This document shows, in pieces, positions 34,420 to 34,625 of a DNA stretch of 34,625 nucleotides; position 1 is the first letter of the stretch, and the number at the start of each line of letters is the position of its first letter. The translations under genes were made by a program, and so were the position numbers. The DNA is taken from positions 1 to 34,625 of the forward strand of contig CANOLA010000030.1 of the NCBI GenBank assembly GCA_947566705.1, read 5' to 3'. This DNA comes from an uncultured Lachnospiraceae bacterium (GTDB taxonomy: Bacteria > Bacillota > Clostridia > Lachnospirales > Lachnospiraceae). The notes under the pieces were generated by a model. It saw only the letters and a list, made by a program, of their open reading frames with translations, had not been told where the DNA came from and did no database searches.

Positions 34420-34625
34420 AAAATTGAAGAGGATGAGGATGAGTACAGCAACATCTGGAACGCTGAGGTAATTTACCACTCTGCACGTAATTACAATGTT
34501 AAGAATGCAAGATGCAGTAAACGTTGCAGTCATAGATTCCGGTGTTGACTATTCCGCAAACATGAACATTGTAAAGCGGGAAACCTTCGTGGACGGGTAT
34601 GACGACAGCAATCCCCTTTTTGATG
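34420..34625 (+). pseudogene. 5'-truncated, frameshifted subtilisin-like protease (runs off the window)
   Basis: One frame (from 34420) reads EDEDEYSNIWNAEVIYHSAR and so on, up to about NVKNA near 34509. It has no start codon and no signal peptide. Then the reading continues one frame over with QDAVNVAVIDSGVDYSANMN, which contains the S8 Asp motif VAVIDSGVD and the downstream PLFD. The order matches residues about 150-205 of the protease at 30687 (QWNIDAVNA, VKVAVMDSGV, EPLFED). A paralogue missing its first 130-150 codons and shifted near 34509 is the simplest reading. The His and Ser parts lie outside the window. Confidence 0.75.

Overview
The window reads as chromosomal DNA of an anaerobic, spore-forming Firmicute, most likely a gut Lachnospiraceae (Clostridia). 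The family-level inference rests on a Spo0A C-terminus at the left edge, a DUF5688-type protein, the GGGtGRT/NifU-like pair, a cohesin/dockerin-type secreted protein, a BspA-type leucine-rich-repeat protein, strong AGGAGG-type ribosome binding sites and sigma-A-like TTGACA/TATAAT promoters. The genus cannot be fixed from sequence alone.

Layout. 1-1929: 3' end of spo0A followed by glycogen synthase glgA. 1983-2852 (minus): DUF5688-like protein. 3015-6754 (minus): four-gene spermidine/putrescine ABC transporter operon potABCD with a clear promoter and terminator. 6857-7038: a tRNA-Thr(CGU) gene with its own promoter and terminator. 7070-10275: a tight run of an unknown two-TM protein, an HD-domain protein, queH and argH. 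10397-11488: asd, of the archaeal/fungal type. 11569-16962: an AAA/DUF234-like protein with eroded catalytic motifs, a topoisomerase III with four C-terminal zinc repeats, and a left-handed beta-helix protein. 17113-18839: NifU-like scaffold and GGGtGRT protein. 18981-22693: membrane-anchored lipase-like hydrolase, Nudix hydrolase, cohesin/dockerin protein and a zinc-ribbon membrane protein. 22839-24456: ilvN and ilvC. 24586-26487: membrane EAL phosphodiesterase. 26581-28995: leuS.

From about 29040 to the right end the character changes to accessory DNA. It holds a decayed IS91-like (HUH/Y2) transposase with a small acidic companion ORF. Next is an AT-rich spacer with a good promoter and a structured leader, then a secreted subtilisin-like protease whose C-terminal half is a separate domain with an HxxxDxxxH motif, followed by a secreted LRR protein. 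At the very edge lies a 5'-truncated, frameshifted second subtilase that runs out of the window.

The housekeeping parts work in polyamine uptake, arginine, aspartate-family and branched-chain amino acid synthesis, queuosine formation and leucine charging. The most unusual parts are the subtilase/LRR island, the GGGtGRT pair, the eroded ATPase next to topB, and a leucyl-tRNA synthetase with non-canonical KMSKS and editing motifs. No CRISPR array, rRNA or complete prophage is visible.
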